DNA of 64,000 nucleotides from Zonotrichia leucophrys gambelii (lineage: Eukaryota > Chordata > Aves > Passeriformes > Passerellidae), in the NCBI RefSeq assembly GCF_028769735.1, contig NC_088186.1, positions 6,355,001 through 6,419,000 on the forward strand, written 5' to 3'. Below the pieces are notes generated by a model. The model was not told the DNA's origin. It saw only the letters and a program-made list of their open reading frames with translations, and did no database searches. This document shows, one piece after another, positions 1 through 9,800 of the stretch (position 1 is the first letter of the stretch; each line of letters begins with the position of its first letter). Made by a program: the position numbers and the translations under genes.

Positions 1-1852
1 GAGAAGAACTCACAGGCAGCACTGCACAGGAGGTCACACCATGGAGCTCCTGTGGTACCTGCAGTGTGTGTGCCTCGGGGCAGGGGCTGTGCCATCTCTC
101 CCACCCCTGGAAATCAAACTTCTGCATGGAAATAGGGCAAGAAACAAATATTTCCAAATCCTCACTCTTGCCCAGCCTCAGAGCTGCAGCTGCATTGCTG
201 TGTGTGGTGGGGCAATGGTGAGACAGAAGCTGGTGGATGTATCCTCTGAGCCAGGAAAAAGTGAGTATTTCTCCAGATGAGAAATGGTACAGAGAACATG
301 TTGGTTATTTATTTGTTTTCAGTGCTGTGAGGAGGTTTCTCTTACCTTTGGAAACTTGGCAGGGGGAGAAGTAGGTGGTTCAAACACATGCTCAAAGATG
401 GCATTTCTGCCTCAAAAACTTGCTGCCTGATTTAAACTTGAGGCGTGGCAGGTCAGAATGAAAATTGTTGAGGATGACCAAGGGAAATGGTGAGGGCAGA
501 ATGTGGAATTGCATATAAAGCAAAAAAGCTGATGGAAAAGCTCCTGTTGCCTGCAGTGGGCCAGGGTGAGGTCCCATATTTCAGGTAATAAATCTGGCTC
601 CTGTAATTCAGAGCAGTGTTACTTTTAGCTATAAAACGGGGGAGGACTGGAGGAGAAAATCTGGATATTGCTAATCCTTGAGTTACTCATCAGACTTTTA
701 AAGAGCAGGATGGTGACAAGACAGAAAATTTCCTGGAAGTTGTAATTATCTAGAGGTGCTGATCTAGTGATACACTTGCACTTGGTCACTTCATGGGCTG
801 AGGAAAGGTAATTTAGGAACTGTTGGCTTCTGGGACTGATGCTAGCAAGCAAATCGAAGGACAAGTTTTCACTTTAATGTTTCTAAAATACTTTAGCAGA
901 TTTTTTAATCTCTGCCACAAAACACCTCTTCCTTAAATTTTGCTGTGACTGTGGGCTGCTTTGTAACAGGAACAGGCTTGGATTTTGTCTCACTGTAGAA
1001 GGAGGGACCATCTGCTGCAGCAGAGCGTGGGCTCAGGTGCTGAGCCCTCCTGGTCCCTGCCTGCCACAGCACAGGAGGTGTTGGCACCTGGGCTGCTTGT
1101 GACCTCCAAAGTAATCCAAAGGCTTTGTGTTTGGGAAGAGGAGGAGTCAGGATGCCCTGCAGGGTGGGACAGCTGCTGCCTGTGGATTGCACAGCTGGAT
1201 GAAGGGATGGAGACAGCCTGGAGACATGATGGGAAGCTTGGATGGGCAGGGGAACTGGCTGCCCAGATTTGGATGGCACAGGATGTTCCTGAATAGTGAG
1301 GATGTGGCACTGGCACTGTGCTTGTCAAATGGCAGAATGACACAGCAGCCACCTCCTGCCACCCAGGCCTTGGCACACAGGAGCAACAGTAATAAAAGGA
1401 GATCAATGCCTCAGCAGGGAAAGAATAAACAACTTCATGTTTGCCTTTGGTGATGTGAGATCAGCTCATCCGTGCTCTTATCAGTTCCCCTGGCAGCACA
1501 GGAGCGGAGGAAGAAGCTGAGCTGGTTCTGTCTCCAGTCACCTTGGGCTGGGTTGTACCTGGAGGGGTGGCAGAGCTCAAACACTTGTGCCAGGAGGCCA
1601 CCAGCACCATGCTGTGTGCCATGGCTTCTCGTGAGGCTCCCCAGGGGCTGAGCTTTGTCCTGAGGGTGGGGTAAGGGCAGCAAAACCAGAAGTGGGCTCT
1701 CAGGGCTGTGTTGAGGCCCAGCTGAGCAGCCAGTGAGGTCAGGGCCGGGCTGAGGTGGCAATGAGGCACACGAGGTGTTCTTGATGGCCACTGCAGCACC
1801 TTCTGCCTGGGAATGGTGCCCAGCTGCTGGGCTGGCACAGGGAGGGCACTGA

Positions 1853-1933
1853 TGGCATGGGACAGCAGCTGCAGGGCAGAGGGGATGTGTGACAGGGCAG
1901 GGGGATGGTGGATGTGGGACAGCAGCTCCAGGC
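1853..1933. repeat. Imperfect ~57-bp period repeat, GC-rich
   Basis: The phrase GGGACAGCAGCTGCAGG recurs about 57 bases later as GGGACAGCAGCTCCAGG, with similar G-rich sequence between (GACAGGGCAGGGGGATGG). It looks like a short degenerate minisatellite of two units. No function is suggested. Confidence 0.5.
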
Positions 1934-2673
1934 ACCGTCCCTGGCCCGGTGAGGGCTCAGCTGGTCTGGCTGGGGTGAGCCCAGCCCAGCAGTAAAGGCA
2001 AAGGGACAGGAGGAGCAGATGAAGGGCACAGAGCTGGGGTGGGCAGGGCTCGGGGCAGCCTGCAGGGATCTCAGCTTGGGGCAGCACTTGGAGAGCAGCA
2101 GACATGCAGAAAAGTGGTTGAGCTAATGAGGAGAGATGATCTCCAGCCTCGTGGACCACTGTAGCTGGAAATAGCTATGAGGAGCATTAGCCCTGGGGAG
2201 CTGTCAGGAGATGTCAGCCACTGGAATGATAATTCCCTTGGACCAGGCTGAGCAAACTTAGCAGGCATTTAGGAAAGAGGAGGAGAAATATCCAGCACCC
2301 ATCCTTCAGGTATCCTTAACCACTGCTGTGCAGCATCATCCTCTTCAGTGTTACAGGCAATGTAAATGTGGCAGAAAGTTTGCACAGTCTCCTTTAAATA
2401 AAGGATATAAAAATAGTTTTCTCTTTAAAGTGAAGTTTTAGAGTGAGCTCCCACAGGACTCTGCTCTTTATGTGTCAGAGGAATGGATTAAAATAAGAAA
2501 AATGTGGGCCTTAAAAGTTGTACTTGCTCCCATCTGAAACCCATCAGTCTCACTCTGCATCCAAATACAGCGTCCCCCAAGCATATGCTATGCTTACAAA
2601 TGCATTTCTAAAAAGAAAAAAAAAAGTGTATGATTTGAATATATGTCAGAATTTATACAGAAGAATGTTATTT

Positions 2674-2725
2674 AAAATGAATAAAAATAAATGTATATAA
2701 TTTGTATCTATGCCACTTGGATTTT
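2674..2725 (+). terminator. Clustered poly(A) signals, possible 3' end of an upstream gene
   Basis: Two AATAAA hexamers lie within about 20 bases near 2680-2692, followed by a U/GU-rich stretch (TTTTTGCATTTGTGTTTTTG) in the place expected of a downstream element. That arrangement fits a vertebrate cleavage and polyadenylation site on the + strand. If the mammalian gene order holds, the gene ended here could be MEGF9, but AT-rich bird DNA produces such clusters by chance and I see no coding sequence to support it. Confidence 0.25.
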
Positions 2726-4028
2726 TGCATTTGTGTTTTTGTTCATTGAATTTCAGCAAGAGTCTTCCCAGTGACAGAAAGGATTGAATCCAATCTCATC
2801 CCAGTAATAACATTTGTTCCAAGAGAATTATTCCTTCATTATGCCCCTGTATGCGAGATGAGAACCAAGGCACAAAAATGTTTTCTATCACAGATATTCA
2901 TAAGCACAGTTGACATTCTGTGTCGGAAAATCCAGCTAAAAATGAGCCCTCTGATCTCTTGTGTCTGCTATGAACCATCCCAGCCCTCAGCTGTGGTTGG
3001 GAGCCCCACTGGCAATGACTGTGTTCCCACTGTTTTCTGTATCATTCACACGGACACATTTTGTCAGAGATGTGAATCACTAACAGGGAAACCCTCAGAG
3101 CAAAGCTAGAAATGGGATGAGGATAGATTGTATCAGATTTTTCTTCATGACCACAGATGTCTTTCCAAGGCCGTTTTTGTTACAGATACTCTGAAATCCA
3201 CATCTGTGGCATCAGTTTTGGGAGTGTTTCAGTATGGCCTGTGGAGAACTTGCATTTCCTTCTCACTTGGCAGAGTTAGGAAATTGATTTTGTTTTGCAA
3301 ACACAACTGCTAAAGGCTCTTTTTTTGTGAAAGCTGTGTATGACTCTAGAGTCAGACTTGGAGAGGTAAGGCTTCGTACACTGAGTGAGCATGTGGTTTT
3401 CAGTGTTCATTCAGATGTTTGACTGAGCCAGAGCTGTGTAAGGGCCACATTGATGAAATTCAAGGGAGTTTACTGAGACCTGATTTGCATTAGCAGAGCA
3501 GTTGGATCGTGCATGACTTAACTTAGGAGGAATCTTGCTGTGAACTGCGTGAGGAGGAGGCAGAGCTGAGTCTGACCAGGTCCCCAGAGCAGGGAGAGAG
3601 AACAGGAGGGTGAGGGGGACCCGTGTTCAGCTGCTGGTGACATCAGCCCTGCTTGTGCCAGCACAGCACAGCACAGTGAGCAGCTGATCCCACCCTGCTC
3701 AGCTCACCCTACCACTGCACTCCCCACAAGTCCTTTCCCAGACTCCCTTCAGGGTTCTGCCTGAGGTGGGAAGGATCTCAGGCTGCCTTGAGAAGGAGGA
3801 AAGTTCCAACACGGCTTCCTGGTGTGAGGGTTTAGTGTAATCTCCCTAAATGTGCTACTAATGAATTTAAGGTTAAACAACATTAAGCAGATTATCTGAA
3901 GGCAAGTTGTTAACTGCTTCTAAACAACATTTCCCAGTCCTGTCTGCCCCTTGCAGCTTCCTGGTGCTACTGCAGCTTGTAAAACATGGGGCAGTGCAGT
4001 AATTTCCCAGGGAAATGTTCCATCCATG

Positions 4029-4175
4029 GAATCATAAGACCACAGAATGGTTTGGGTTGGAAAGAACCTAACAGATATCTCATTTCCCCTCCTGCTATGG
4101 GCAGGGACACCTTCCACCAGAGCAGCTTGCTCCAAGCCAGCTTGGCCCTGAACACTTCCAGGGAAGACAGACAGG
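4029..4175 (-). mobile_element. CR1 LINE fragment, 3' end, reverse orientation
   Basis: The stretch begins with the reverse complement of a CR1 tail (AATCATAAGACCACAGAATGG, then GGTTGGAAAGAACC) and continues through GGGCAGGGACACCTTCCACC and the GCTTGCTCCAAGCC block typical of the avian CR1 3' region. It is a short 5'-truncated copy with no coding capacity. The inner limit is approximate. Confidence 0.85.
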
Positions 4176-5078
4176 GATGTATCTCTATATATCCATATCT
4201 TTGTCCATCAGACAGCCACTTCATGAAGTAATGAACTTCACAAGGAGGGCCCTGCTGATTTCCTTTTGACTCCAGTGTGTTAAACATGGGCTCTGCAGAC
4301 TCATCCTGTGTGTGCAGAGTGATTTACTCTGCACTTGTAGCTGATGGATGCTGATTTAAAGACCTACATCAAATATGTAAAACCTCAGAGAAACCTTAAA
4401 CAAGATCAAACAAATTGGTATTATCATTTCAAGTGAGTGGACTTAGTCATTTTATGAAGATCTGCTCTGTAAAGGAGGAAAACTCACATTTCAGCCTGGC
4501 TGACCAGATCCTGGTGCCATATGGCAGACCTGATTTTGTGAACTTAATTTCAGCTTGGCAGAGGCCACTGCAAAAGGGTTGCAGTCACATGAGGTGACCA
4601 GTGTCTCTTGAGGTCTCTCATAGGGGAGTTGAAGGGACTAAACATCCCTTGGGGTCATCACACCCCAAAGGCAAAGCATGAGCCATGTCCAATTGGACAG
4701 GAGATGGGCTTAAGAGCTTTACTTGTGCTAAGTAGTGCCTGGCACTTCTGGTAGTTTGGGACTGCTGCAGCTCCAGCATGCACTTGTACCCATAAAGCTG
4801 AAAGAATTAAGCAGGGATGGGAAGCCCACTCTTACTGACCCTACACATCCAGAGCTGCAGTGGCTGCTCCCACCAGCCTGGGGAATCTGACAGGTGAGTG
4901 TCAATCTAAACAGTGCAGGTACATGGAGGAAATAGAGTTCACAGGGCACCAGGCCAACTGGGAATAATAAACTCATGGAATTCATGGCCTCTGGTCAGCC
5001 CTTATCTGTGGCCTAATTCCTGTGTGGGTAAGAATGCCCTTGAGACAGCCTAGAGTGAAACCTGACCTGAGTTGGTAC

Positions 5079-5118
5079 CAAAGAGGAAACCAAATCCAAA
5101 AGAGGAAACCAAATCTAA
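5079..5118. repeat. 19-bp tandem duplication
   Basis: AAGAGGAAACCAAATCCAA is followed at once by AAGAGGAAACCAAATCTAA, a two-copy direct duplication with one substitution. It is a local replication-slippage product in intergenic DNA. Confidence 0.8.
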
Positions 5119-5384
5119 AGCACAGGGTCACTCCTGTGCTTCCTTGTGTTACAGAGAATGGTAAGAGCAAGTGCCAGCATGAGGCACCACCTGATGCTCG
5201 ATGCACTCTGGGGCAGAGTGGCTGCAAGGCAGCCCAGTGGAAAATGGGAGTGCTGGTTGAGAGGGCTGAACATGTGCCCAGGTGGGCAAGAAGGCCAATG
5301 GCTCCTGGTTTGTACCAGCAACAGTGTGGCCACAGGAGCAGGGCAGTGACTGTCCCCTGGGCTAAGCACGGCCGAGGCTCCTCC

Positions 5385-5898
5385 AGTGCTGTGCCCAGTT
5401 CTGGGCCCCTTGTGGCCAGAAAGACCTTGAGGGACTGGAATGTGTCCAGGGAAGGGAATGGAGCTGGGGAAGGGTCTGAAGCACCAGGAGCAGCTGAGGG
5501 AGCTGGGAAAGGGCACAGCCTGGAGAAAAAGGAGGCTCAGGGGGGACCTTGTGGCTCTGCACAACTCCTGACAGGAGGGGACAGCTCTGTTCGCAAGGGG
5601 CCCACAAGGTCAGGCTCTGCTCCCAGGGAATATTAGGGACAATAGAGAACAGCTTCAAACTGTAGGGGCAAGGTTCAGGTTGAATATCAGGAGAAATTTC
5701 TTCACAAAAGGGGTGATCAGACATTGGGAAGGGGCTGCCTGGAGTGGTGATAGAGTCACTGCTCTTGAAGGTGACCAAGGAACGACTGAACTTGGCACTC
5801 AGTGTGCTGGGCTGGCTGACAAGGCAGGGATTGGTCAAAGGTTGAATTCCGTATCTCAGAGGTCTTTTCCAGCCTAAATAATTCTGTGAATCTGTGAG
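5385..5898 (+). mobile_element. CR1 LINE fragment, 3' part (~0.5 kb)
   Basis: The order of CR1 landmarks is complete: the TGCCCAGTTCTGGGCCCC block, AGCCTGGAGAAAAAGGAGGCT, a degraded GGTTGAATATCAGGAGAAATT segment, GGGGCTGCCTGGAGTGGT, then GGTCTTTTCCAGCCTAAATAATTCTGTGAATC at the tail. It is a 5'-truncated copy ending in the CR1 3' repeat, quite diverged, and lies less than 1 kb upstream of the CDK5RAP2 promoter. No intact reading frame remains. Confidence 0.9.
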
Positions 5899-6165
5899 GA
5901 TGTAAATAAATATTCCAGGGAGGTATTTCAATCCTGCACACGGGTACTAAATGAATTAAAGGAAGGCAAGGATGCACAGCAAGGAGGGGTCTGGAGCTCC
6001 ACCTGTGCCCGGCGCTGTTCCCTGGCCATGCCCCTGAAGGAGCGGCCACAACAGCAGCATTTAATGCAGTTCAGCATTTCCCACTGTCCATGTTCAGAAA
6101 TGTCCAATGTAGCTGCATTTTCTCCCACAAAAATTGGGAGAGCCGACACGCTTACAACCTCGCTT

Positions 6166-6208
6166 TACAAAAACAAACAAACAAACAAACAAACAAACAA
6201 ACAAAAAC
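6166..6208. repeat. (CAAA)n microsatellite
   Basis: About nine near-perfect AAAC units followed by degenerate CAAAAACC units. It sits just outside the CpG-rich promoter, about 0.6 kb before the start codon, and is likely to vary in length among individuals. Confidence 0.95.
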
Positions 6209-6744
6209 CAACAAAAAAACCCTCTCAGATCATCATTCAAAATCGCCTGCGCGGATGATGACAGCAGCTGCCTGCACCCCTGCCCGTTGCTATGAGCAGT
6301 GACCAGAATGTGAAACTAACGCGTGTTTATTTCTTCCGCCAAGCCCGATGACGGCTGTGCCCTGCGGGGAACATGGCAAACATCAGCGCCAGCGGCTCTG
6401 CCAGGCTCGGCAGGAGCCGGGGCTCGGTGCCTCCCTTCCAAAGCCTCTCCCAAATGGAGACACTTTTGTAGCAGAGCCGGGGCAGCGGCTGGGATCACTC
6501 TGTCCCCTCTCGCACCACCTCAGGTGCCCCTTCCCCTCGAGCTGTCAGCTAGGGCTCCTTCCCTCACTCGAGATGGCGCCCGGCCGGTACCCGCCCCGCT
6601 CTGCCCTCAGCCAGCATGGCCGCTGCTCGCCCAGCTCGGCCTCCTGCCCTCATCAAACATGGCGGCTCCCATTCACTTCCCATTGTGCCCGCCCTCCTCG
6701 CGCTCCGCAGCGGCTTCGGCGGCTTCAGCGCGCTCGACGCAAAG

Positions 6745-6771
6745 ATGGCGGAAGCGATTGCGGGCGTTTGA
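6745..6771 (+). promoter_or_regulatory. Candidate 8-codon upstream ORF
   Basis: An ATG in very good context (A at -3, G at +4) opens a short frame, MAEAIAGV followed by TGA, ending 68 bases before the main start codon. The main ATG at 6840 has T at -3, a poorer context. If transcription starts upstream of 6745, this uORF should reduce or regulate translation of CDK5RAP2. If it starts downstream, the ATGGCGG is only a transcription-factor motif. Sequence alone cannot decide between them. Confidence 0.45.
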
Positions 6772-6839
6772 ATTCCAGGGAAGCCGCCAAAGCCGCGCAC
6801 AATAGGCGGCGAGCGCCGCGGGAGCCGCGCGGCCGATCC

Positions 6840-6892
6840 ATGGATTCACTGCCGGAGGAGGACCCGACGCTGCCGCTGCCGCTCGAGGGCAG
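6840..6892 (+). CDS. CDK5RAP2: CDK5RAP2 coding exon 1
   Basis: Encodes residues 1-17 (MDSLPEEDPTLPLPLEG) plus two bases, ending at the donor AG|GTACGG. I chose this ATG because the product resembles the human N terminus and nothing upstream in the same frame does. The frame is open upstream to 6348 with an in-frame ATG at 6573, so an N-terminal extension of 89 residues is formally possible. Intron 1 is only 138 nt. Confidence 0.9.
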
Positions 6893-9800
6893 GTACGGGG
6901 GAGCTGCGGGGCGGGGATGCGCTGGGCAGCGCGGGGCGTGTGGCGGGGCCGGGCCCGCCGGCCGCGGACGGGCTCAGGGGGACGAGCCCGCGGGCGTTGT
7001 GCTCTCAGCGATCTCCTCCTTCTTCCCCAGCGCCCTCCAGCTGCCGGACATCTCCCGCGGGGACCCCCAGCCCGGCCCGCCCGGCCGACAAGGTAAGGCT
7101 GGATCGCGGCCGGAGCCCGCACATCCCTGCCCCGCTCGGTGCTTCGCGCTGGACCCCAAACCTGCGGATAAAACCTCAAACTCGCGGCAAAAAAGGCAAA
7201 AACCCCCATTTTAAGTGATGCGCTTTTTGACGTAATTTAAGAGTTTTTAAGGCCGGCAGCTGCTGCCGTCACTGCTGTGTGCTGGCTGCCTGCGGTCATT
7301 AGGGCATTCAGCCTTATATAAGATGATCAGCGGTTTTGTGCGGCGTGTACTTAAAATACTCGGAATATCCATTGAGGCCGTGCTGCCTGGTCACATTGTG
7401 CTCATGGTTAGGGGAGTTGAATGCTCTGCATCATCCAGTTCTTGCTCTGAGGGTTTATTCTTGACAGCGCACCTCACATAGCCTGATTCCAGTGTACATT
7501 ATAATTTAGTGGGTGATGGAATTTGGGAGTTTAAGTTATAGACAGCTTAGCGTGAGCAGAAAGGAATGTGGATACTGACATGTAATGTAAACAGGGGGCC
7601 AAGCAGTGCCTCTCTCACTTCCCTAAAGGTTTTGTTATGTTTAGATTAGTGTAGACCTTTGCCAAATTGAAACCCTACTTAGAGAGATTGTGCTGTCTGA
7701 ACTTGTTCTGTCTTCTTTAATGTCTAGTAGTACCAGATGTGGCAGAAGACACAGTCTCACCAGCTCGGGCTCGGACCATGAAGGACTATGAAAATGTAAG
7801 CAGAACTTTTAATGTAAGACTCAGTGACAGATTTATGGCCAAGATATTTCCAGCATGCTGGCTGAAGTGTTGACTCTTAGTTTGTTTCAGTTGATACACA
7901 TCTTTTGGAGGTGTGTCCAGGTGAATGTCCCTGTCTGTGCTTTGAACCTTCGTTTCTTAAGTGTTGCTTTCAAAAACTGAGGCAGGAATTTGTTGTTCAG
8001 AGCAGCCAACTGCTGTGCTGAAGTTGTGAAACAAAATTGGCACCCTCTGCTCAGAAGTTCCTGCAGCTCACCAGAAACATCAGAACTTGGTTTGCACATC
8101 TGTTGCTGATTTATTTCAGGGAAGCATCGAGTTTGTTTTCATTTAGGTTAGTGTGGGATTTGGCTTTTTAATTCATTGACTGCAGCATAATGCCTTTTAA
8201 CTTTATAGTATGAGTATGCTTGGAATGCTTGTGTTGTAGAAGTCTGGTATCATTGTGGCAATTCTGGAGATAAAAGTATTTTGGCACTTACTAGAATATA
8301 AAGGAAAACATTAGATTTTAAAAATATGTTAACTGTATTGGCTTTTTAAATTGAATTAGACAGTTGTTTATGTCTGCTGAATGCTGATTTGATTGGGCTG
8401 TGTTGCAGGACAACTTCCCCATTCAGGACTAGAGTGAAAAACTTTTGAGGTATTTATTGTTGTGTGAAGAAGCTGCAGAGGGGAAGGCAATATAAAATCT
8501 GAGATGATTGCTAGAGATAAAGGCTGTGGCTGCTGCCTTTGGGCTGTGCCAAGAGTGTGCAGTTTCAGTGTGCTGCTGCTGCTACCTTTTGTGGCAGTGC
8601 TGTTTGAAATGAGTGGTTCTTACAAACTCTTTCAGTTTCCTGTGACCTTATATCCCCTCTGCTCTTTGCTCAGAATTTAAAGCTTGTTGGGTGAAGGATG
8701 TTTTTTGCAGTCTGTATCTATTTCCCTTTCTCTGTTGTTTCTGTGTGTTGGCTGGGGTAGACAGACACTGCCTTGGCATTGGCATGTGCTTAAAATCTCT
8801 TACTGTCATGTGTGCCAAAGACCTCAGTCCAGAATATACATTTTTCTAGTGGTTTGTCTGCAGGGTTCCTGGGCACAGGGGAAGAAAGTTGCAGAAAGAA
8901 GGAAGAATCTGTTGCTGTTTGTCCTGTGTGATGTAGAGCAGGGGCTCAGACCCCTCCTGTTAAACTGAGTTGTAAAACTTCCCATGGGATGAGAACTTTT
9001 ATGGATGCCAGCAGTGTGATGAAGCTCAGAGATCCATTGCCATGAAGGAAGAAGAGTATACATTAAACACCAGTAAACTTATTTCTGTAACTCTGTTACT
9101 CATACAGGCTGTGAGAAGGATGTAATGAAAAGATTGAGCTCTGGCCTTGCAGCTCAGAGAGAACAGGATGGATGTAATGACCCTTAAGCGGGCTAAAAGG
9201 TGAATCCATGTAGGAAAGGTCCTTTAATGTTCATACCTGGGGAAGGTGCTGAGCTGGATAATGTTGGAGGTGCAGGTTTTTGAATTATTTATGGAGCCCC
9301 ACTTTGTTGCAATATGGAGGTAATCATTCTATCATAGAAAACATGATTACATGGGCAGAGTGAAAAGCATCTCTGAGGAAGAGCTTGTTATGGGAAATGA
9401 GGTGTTCATGAGCAGAGGGGGTGATGGATATCAAATAAGGCAGCTGGGTAATATTTGTGGGATTCTTTCTTGTCTCTCCAAACCCTCTTAGAGTTTTGCT
9501 GTACATCTAAACAGCCTTTCTAGTTGGAAACTGTTGTGCTGTGAAACCACAGCCACTGCTGACAAATCCCTTTTGAACAAAACTGGCTCCATGCAGACTT
9601 GGAGAGGAGCTAATCTGAGCTAGGATTTGCTGCCATGCTGCTCATGCTGTGGAATATTCTGTGCAGTGTGTATATCAGTCTTGGTTGTCATTACTTTTGT
9701 TTAAGTACAGAAATCAAAATGCATAAAGGAAGTAAGACGGAGTCTTCAAATGCATAAGTTCAGAGGGTTGCTTTTAAAATCTTTTTGCAGTGTGAGCTTT

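Larger units (their letters stand above)
1..6239. other. Intergenic DNA upstream of CDK5RAP2
   Basis: I see no convincing coding exon here. The first 2.3 kb is relatively GC-rich and gives several long open frames on the minus strand, but they are low-complexity (Pro/Ser/Ala/Cys/Leu) and resemble no family I know. In mammals the neighbour upstream of CDK5RAP2 is MEGF9, transcribed in the same direction. Its 3' UTR could reach this stretch, but nothing in the sequence proves it. Recognisable contents are two CR1 fragments, small tandem duplications, a CAAA microsatellite and a cluster of poly(A) signals, listed separately. Confidence 0.7.
6240..7240 (+). promoter_or_regulatory. CDK5RAP2: CpG-rich TATA-less promoter of CDK5RAP2
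   Basis: CpG dinucleotides, rare elsewhere in the window, become frequent from about 6240 and fade after about 7240, spanning the first two coding exons. I see no TATA box at a sensible distance. GC boxes occur near 6587 and near 6907. Three ATGGCG motifs, the core of a YY1-type site, lie at 6573, 6659 and 6745. TTTGAA at 6767-6772, preceded by TTGCGGGCG, resembles a CDE/CHR cell-cycle element, which would suit a mitotic centrosome gene. The transcription start cannot be fixed from sequence; 6.5-6.8 kb is likely. Confidence 0.85.

Noticed and set aside
1461..2159. 232-codon open frame on the minus strand
   Set aside because: Composition is dominated by Pro, Ser, Leu, Ala and Cys as expected from GC-rich non-coding DNA; no domain, splice sites or family resemblance, and overlapping frames are also open.
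5385..5898. 204-codon and 189-codon frames read as a possible exon of a neighbouring gene
   Set aside because: CR1 landmarks explain the stretch; the frames run through a degraded LINE 3' region.
6564..7209. Minus-strand open frames over the CpG island, suggesting a divergent gene
   Set aside because: They are Arg/Ala/Pro-rich shadows of CpG-rich DNA; no start context or family match. A divergent non-coding transcript is possible but cannot be seen from sequence.
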